Source: Chromatiales bacterium | GTDB lineage: Bacteria > Pseudomonadota > Gammaproteobacteria > Chromatiales > Chromatiaceae | Length of the DNA stretch: 18,255 nucleotides | NCBI GenBank assembly: GCA_024639625.1 | Contig: JAHEIA010000005.1 | Location: 1 to 18,255, forward strand | Direction: 5' to 3' | Shown: positions 14,823 to 18,255 of the stretch, one piece after another | How the letters are laid out: each line of letters starts with the position of its first letter | Numbering within the stretch: position 1 is the stretch's first letter | Made by a program: the position numbers and the translations under genes | Notes under the pieces: model-generated | Databases searched by the model: none | Seen by the model: the letters and a program-made list of their open reading frames with translations, nothing else | Told to the model about the DNA's origin: nothing

Positions 14823-14882
14823 ACTCTAACGCCCCGGAGCGCCCTTAACTTCCGGGCAGTTTCGTTCATTCAGTATGCCCTT

Positions 14883-14894
14883 CCGCTTAAGCGG
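14883..14894. repeat. Twelve-base perfect palindrome CCGCTTAAGCGG
   Basis: A self-complementary 12-base site four bases downstream of the DUF4399 stop codon. With no loop and no T-run it is a poor terminator; it could be a protein-binding site or a chance palindrome. Confidence 0.35.
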
Positions 14895-14897
14895 CTT

Positions 14898-15320
14898 TCA
14901 CTCCACGGTGATCGTGATCTTCTCCGACATTACGGGCGGCGCGTGCGGCATGTGGTTGGCGTCGCCCATGATCAGCTGTAGCGTATGTTCCCCCGGCGCC
15001 AGCTCCACGACAGCCTCGGTCTGTCCGCCGCCGAAATGGCGATGCTGGTCGTCTTTCGGCAGCGGCAGGTCCAGCGGCGGCAATTGGTCGACATCGATCA
15101 GCAGGTGATGATGCCCGGTGTTTTCCTTCCCTACCCCTGCCGGGGCCACCCCCATCTCCTGCAGCCCGAATTGCACCCGCACCGGGCTCTTCACCGTCTC
15201 CCCATCCTGCGGGGCGATGATGTAGACGGATGCGCCTTCCGGCGCCGGCGTGGCGGCGTACGCCCCACCTGCCAAAAACAGCAGCGAACACGCCCCCGCC
15301 AGTATCCATCGCTTCTTCAT
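14898..15320 (-). CDS. Secreted DUF4399 protein, histidine-rich
   Basis: A 140-residue exported protein with a clear Sec signal peptide (MKKRWILAGACSLLFLAGGAYA, cleavage after AYA). The mature part is a single DUF4399 domain: VYIIAPQDGETVKSPVRVQF, then NTGHHHLLID, DDQHRHFGGGQTE, and GDANHMPHAPPVMSE. The clustered histidines (HHH, HRH, HMPH) recur in the family and suggest metal binding, perhaps copper or zinc, in the periplasm; this is inference. The ATG at 15320 is chosen because GGAGG is eight bases upstream and the signal peptide begins there; the frame extends five codons further without support. It lies 424 bases downstream of clpB in the same direction, too far for a tight operon. Confidence 0.88.
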   Translation of the reverse strand: MKKRWILAGACSLLFLAGGAYAATPAPEGASVYIIAPQDGETVKSPVRVQFGLQEMGVAPAGVGKENTGHHHLLIDVDQLPPLDLPLPKDDQHRHFGGGQTEAVVELAPGEHTLQLIMGDANHMPHAPPVMSEKITITVE

Positions 15321-15621
15321 CAGCAAATCCTCCATATCTCGAGACTAACCAAATTTCCGCCACGAGGAGAACAGACATCTGCCGCCGGCACCCGCGCCCG
15401 CGGCTCCGGCTCAATCGAGACTGCTCCCCGTCGCGGCCATTTCCCAGTATTTCTATCAGGAATGCCCTAAGAATGGCGGGAACAAGGCGCTTTTCAAGTA
15501 CAAATTTGCTGTGGGAATCACGCCGACGGGGCAAGCCCACATAGAAGCGTAGCCAGTGAATCAGGCTCCTGGCGAAACACCGTCCGGGTTCCGGCAGACC
15601 AGAAACGAAAACCTACCGTAG

Positions 15622-15646
15622 GGTGGATGAGCGAAGCGTATCCACC
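15622..15646. repeat. Palindromic GGTGGAT...GCGAAGC...ATCCACC repeat unit
   Basis: GGTGGAT (15622-15628) pairs with ATCCACC (15640-15646) around an 11-base loop that itself contains GCGAAGC (15631-15637), a sequence known to form an exceptionally stable mini-hairpin. Units of this type (GTAGGGTGGAT-AGCGAAGCG-ATCCACC) occur between genes in many proteobacteria. This is the only copy in the window. Confidence 0.6.
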
Positions 15647-15661
15647 GACCACGGGCGGTCG

Positions 15662-15676
15662 CACCAGACTCTGGTG
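15662..15676. repeat. Short hairpin downstream of clpB
   Basis: CACCAG and CTGGTG form perfect six-base arms with a three-base loop, 69 bases beyond the clpB stop. Without a T-run on the minus strand it is not a standard terminator, but it could protect or end the clpB transcript. Confidence 0.3.
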
Positions 15677-15744
15677 AATTCTGGCGCCCCCTGGCCACCG
15701 CCGATCACCGACCCGACCGCCTCGCGCCTCACCCACCGGGGGCC

Positions 15745-18255
15745 CTAATTCACCACTTCCGCCCGCAGGATCTTGCTGAAGCTGAGCCGGCCCTGGGACG
15801 CATCCACGCTGATGATGTCGCCGGGGCCAAAGGACCCACTGAGGATCTGCTCGGCCAACGGGTTCTCCAATTGGTGGCGTATGGCGCGCTTCAGGGGGCG
15901 CGCCCCGTACACCGGATCGAAACCCGCCTCGCCCAGGAGGTCGAGCGCGGGATCGGCAACCTCGAGTTCCATGTCGCGCTCCGCCAGACGCTGCCGCAGA
16001 TAGTCGATCTGCAGACGCGCGATCGATCGGATCTGCTCCCGCCCCAGGGGGTGGAAGACCACGATCTCGTCCAGCCGGTTGATGAACTCCGGACGGAAGT
16101 GCTGCATCACGGTCTCCATCACCGCGCCCTTCATGCGCTCGTAGTTCTCCTCCCCGGCCATCTCCTGGATCACCTGCGAACCCAGGTTGGAGGTCATCAC
16201 GATCACCGTGTTGCGAAAGTCCACGGTGCGCCCCTGGCCATCCGTGAGACGTCCGTCGTCGAGCACTTGAAGCAACACATTGAACACGTCCGGGTGGGCC
16301 TTTTCCACCTCGTCCAAGAGGAGCACGGAGTAGGGCCTCCGGCGCACCGCCTCGGTAAGATAGCCCCCCTCCTCGTAGCCCACGTACCCCGGCGGGGCGC
16401 CGATCAGGCGCGCCACCGAGTGCTTCTCCATGAACTCCGACATGTCGACCCGCACCATGGCCTCCTCGGTATCGAACAGGAAGGCGGCGAGGGCCTTACA
16501 GAGTTCGGTCTTGCCCACCCCAGTGGGGCCGAGGAACAGGAAAGAACCGTTCGGCCGGTTGGGGTCCGAGAGGCCCGCCCGGGAGCGGCGAATGGCATTA
16601 CTGACGGCGCGGATCCCCTCTTCCTGCCCCACGACACGCTTGCCGAGCGCGGACTCCATGTGCAGCAGCTTCTCTTTCTCCCCCTCGAGCATCTTGGAGA
16701 CCGGGATGCCGGTCCATTTGGACACCACGTCGGCGATCTCCTCGTCGGAAACCTTGTTGCGCAGCAGACGGGTCTGCTGTTTCTCCGCCTCGCCGGCGAC
16801 CGTGAGCTGCTTCTCCAGTTCCGGTATGCGGCCGTATTGGATCTCCGACATGCGCCCCAGATCCCCCGCCCGGCGCGCCGTCTCGAGCTCGATGCGCGCC
16901 TGGTCGAGGGCTTCCTTTACGTGGGTGGTGCCCTGCAGGGCGGCCTTTTCGGACTTCCAGACCTCCTCCAGATCGGAGAACTCCCGATCCAGGCGCTGGA
17001 TCTCACTCTCCAGATCGCCGAGGCGGCGCTTCGACGCCTCGTCGCTCTCCTTCTTCAGCGCCTCGCGCTCGATCTTGAGCTGAATCAAGCGCCGGTCCAG
17101 CCGGTCCATCTCCTCCGGCATGGAGTCGATCTCCATGCGGATCTGGGAGGCCGCCTCGTCCACCAGGTCGATGGCCTTGTCCGGTAGCTGCCGGTCCGTG
17201 ATATAGCGGTGGGACAGGGTCGCCGCGGCCACAATGGCCGGGTCGGTGATCTCCACCCCGTGGTGCACCTCGTATTTTTCCTTGAGCCCGCGCAGGATGG
17301 CCACTGTGTCCTCCACCGAAGGCTCGTTCACCAGCACCTTCTGGAACCGTCGCTCGAGGGCGGCGTCCTTCTCGACATACTTGCGGTACTCGTCCAGGGT
17401 CGTGGCGCCGACGCAATGCAGCTCGCCCCGCGCCAGGGCGGGTTTCAGCATGTTGCCGGCATCCATCGAGCCCTCCGCCTTGCCGGCACCCACCATGGTA
17501 TGCAGCTCGTCGATGAACAGGATGATGTTGCCCTCCTGCTTGGCGATGTCGTTGAGCACCGCCTTCAGACGCTCCTCGAATTCACCGCGGAATTTGGACC
17601 CCGCGATCAGGGCGGCCATATCCAGAGAGAGCAGCCGTTTGCTCTTCAATCCCTCCGGCACCTCGGCATTGACGATGCGCTGCGCCAGTCCTTCGACGAT
17701 AGCGGTCTTGCCGACTCCGGGTTCGCCGATCAGCACCGGGTTGTTCTTGGTACGCCGCTGCAGCACCTGGATGGTGCGCCGGATCTCGTCGTCGCGTCCG
17801 ATCACCGGGTCTAGCTTGCCCTGCTCGGCGCGCTCGGTGAGGTCGATGGTGAACTTCTCCAGGGCCTGACGCTGGTCCTCCGCGTTAGGGTCGTTCACCG
17901 CCTGTCCGCCCCGGACCTTGTTGATCGCCTCCTCGAGCGGGCCCTTGGCCGCTCCGCAGCGGCGCATCAGCTCGCCCAGCTCGGCGCGATCCTCCACCGC
18001 CGCGAGCACGAACAGCTCGCTGGAGATATACTGGTCCTGGCGCTGCTGGGCGAGCTTGTCGGTCTGATTCAGCAACCGCCCGAGCTCGTTCGAGACATGC
18101 ACGTCGCCACTCATGCCCTCGACCCGCGGCAGGCGATCGAGCATTTCGCCGAGCCCGGAGCGCAGCTGATGCACGTTCACGTCCGCCTGGGTGAGGAGGT
18201 GACGCACGGTACCGCCCTCCTGGTCCAGCAGAGCGGTCATCAGGTGCCCCGGCTC
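15745..18255 (-). CDS. clpB: ClpB disaggregase (partial, N-terminus cut by right edge)
   Basis: The visible 836 residues align almost throughout with E. coli ClpB; only about the first 30 residues are missing beyond the edge. ClpB is the Hsp100 AAA+ hexamer that, with DnaK/DnaJ/GrpE, threads proteins out of heat-induced aggregates. The visible order is: part of the N domain, linker, first AAA+ module (GEPGVGKT about residues 177-184 of the visible part, Walker B LFIDELH), the coiled-coil middle domain rich in Glu/Arg ([19 protein letters not shown] onward), then WTGIPVSKM, the second module (GPTGVGKT, pore loop [22 protein letters not shown]) and the C-terminal GARPLKRAI region. No frameshift or missing motif is seen. 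The promoter, normally sigma-32 dependent, lies outside the window. Confidence 0.98.
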   Translation of the reverse strand, partial: EPGHLMTALLDQEGGTVRHLLTQADVNVHQLRSGLGEMLDRLPRVEGMSGDVHVSNELGRLLNQTDKLAQQRQDQYISSELFVLAAVEDRAELGELMRRCGAAKGPLEEAINKVRGGQAVNDPNAEDQRQALEKFTIDLTERAEQGKLDPVIGRDDEIRRTIQVLQRRTKNNPVLIGEPGVGKTAIVEGLAQRIVNAEVPEGLKSKRLLSLDMAALIAGSKFRGEFEERLKAVLNDIAKQEGNIILFIDELHTMVGAGKAEGSMDAGNMLKPALARGELHCVGATTLDEYRKYVEKDAALERRFQKVLVNEPSVEDTVAILRGLKEKYEVHHGVEITDPAIVAAATLSHRYITDRQLPDKAIDLVDEAASQIRMEIDSMPEEMDRLDRRLIQLKIEREALKKESDEASKRRLGDLESEIQRLDREFSDLEEVWKSEKAALQGTTHVKEALDQARIELETARRAGDLGRMSEIQYGRIPELEKQLTVAGEAEKQQTRLLRNKVSDEEIADVVSKWTGIPVSKMLEGEKEKLLHMESALGKRVVGQEEGIRAVSNAIRRSRAGLSDPNRPNGSFLFLGPTGVGKTELCKALAAFLFDTEEAMVRVDMSEFMEKHSVARLIGAPPGYVGYEEGGYLTEAVRRRPYSVLLLDEVEKAHPDVFNVLLQVLDDGRLTDGQGRTVDFRNTVIVMTSNLGSQVIQEMAGEENYERMKGAVMETVMQHFRPEFINRLDEIVVFHPLGREQIRSIARLQIDYLRQRLAERDMELEVADPALDLLGEAGFDPVYGARPLKRAIRHQLENPLAEQILSGSFGPGDIISVDASQGRLSFSKILRAEVVN

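Larger units (their letters stand above)
14576..14897. other. Non-coding stretch between convergent genes, with repeat-like hairpins
   Basis: This 322-base gap separates the converging DUF971 and DUF4399 genes. I see no gene or remnant of one; the open frames through it have no recognisable domain. It holds a compact branched hairpin element (14759-14822) and a 12-base palindrome (14883-14894). No T-run follows any hairpin, so standard intrinsic terminators are not evident. Confidence 0.6.
15321..15744. other. Non-coding stretch between clpB and the DUF4399 gene
   Basis: These 424 bases contain no recognisable gene. They hold a palindromic repeat unit (15622-15646), a short hairpin CACCAG-act-CTGGTG at 15662-15676 (69 bases past the clpB stop, no T-run) and a loose TGTGGG/CCCACA pair (15510-15541). 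The DUF4399 promoter should lie at the left end of the stretch, but I cannot assign its boxes. Confidence 0.55.

Noticed and set aside
15871..17187. Plus-strand open frame of 438 codons opposite clpB
   Set aside because: It mirrors the strongly conserved ClpB reading frame; its His/Leu/Arg-rich composition is what the complement of such a gene gives.

Overview
The window is a GC-rich chromosomal segment that reads like a gammaproteobacterium, perhaps of the Chromatiales/Ectothiorhodospiraceae kind. Reasons: the rppH-ptsP pair, an E. coli-like LexA with a canonical CTGT-N8-ACAG box, a ClpB very close to the enterobacterial one, and a DUF971 gene. Genus-level placement is inference only. Nearly all of it is ordinary chromosomal coding sequence. 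I see no tRNA, rRNA, CRISPR array, integrase or complete insertion sequence.

Layout. Positions 1-2106 (minus) hold an SOS mutagenesis cassette: lexA, then imuA, then the N-terminal half of imuB cut by the left edge; one SOS box overlaps the lexA -10. Positions 2155-5014 (minus) hold rppH followed by ptsP (mRNA 5'-end processing and the nitrogen-PTS enzyme I). Divergent from them (5167-7668, plus) are a HAD-IB phosphatase and a FecCD-type permease plus ATPase of a B12/siderophore ABC importer, with no binding protein in view. Next (7692-8678, minus) is a double-hotdog protein with a MaoC/PhaJ-type Asp/His dyad. A roughly 250-bp MITE-like element (8924-9170) follows; its right inverted repeat supplies the stop codon and last residues of an alpha/beta hydrolase (9148-9984, minus). 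Upstream of that hydrolase is a tight minus-strand set: NUDIX hydrolase, cupin, WD40 lipoprotein (10208-12040).

Divergent from the NUDIX gene is a plus-strand set: an uncharacterised P-loop ATPase/kinase-like gene, a MetA-type homoserine O-acyltransferase 17 bases behind it, and a DUF971 gene (12173-14575). The right end has a secreted DUF4399 protein and clpB (both minus, clpB cut by the right edge). The two non-coding stretches flanking the DUF4399 gene contain compact repeat-like hairpin elements.

The items best worth a second look are the MITE-like element that rewrites a gene end, the double-hotdog protein, the P-loop protein coupled to MetA together with MetA's unusual residue at the acyl-specificity position, and the branched hairpin element at 14759-14822. 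I did not find a convincing new multi-gene system.
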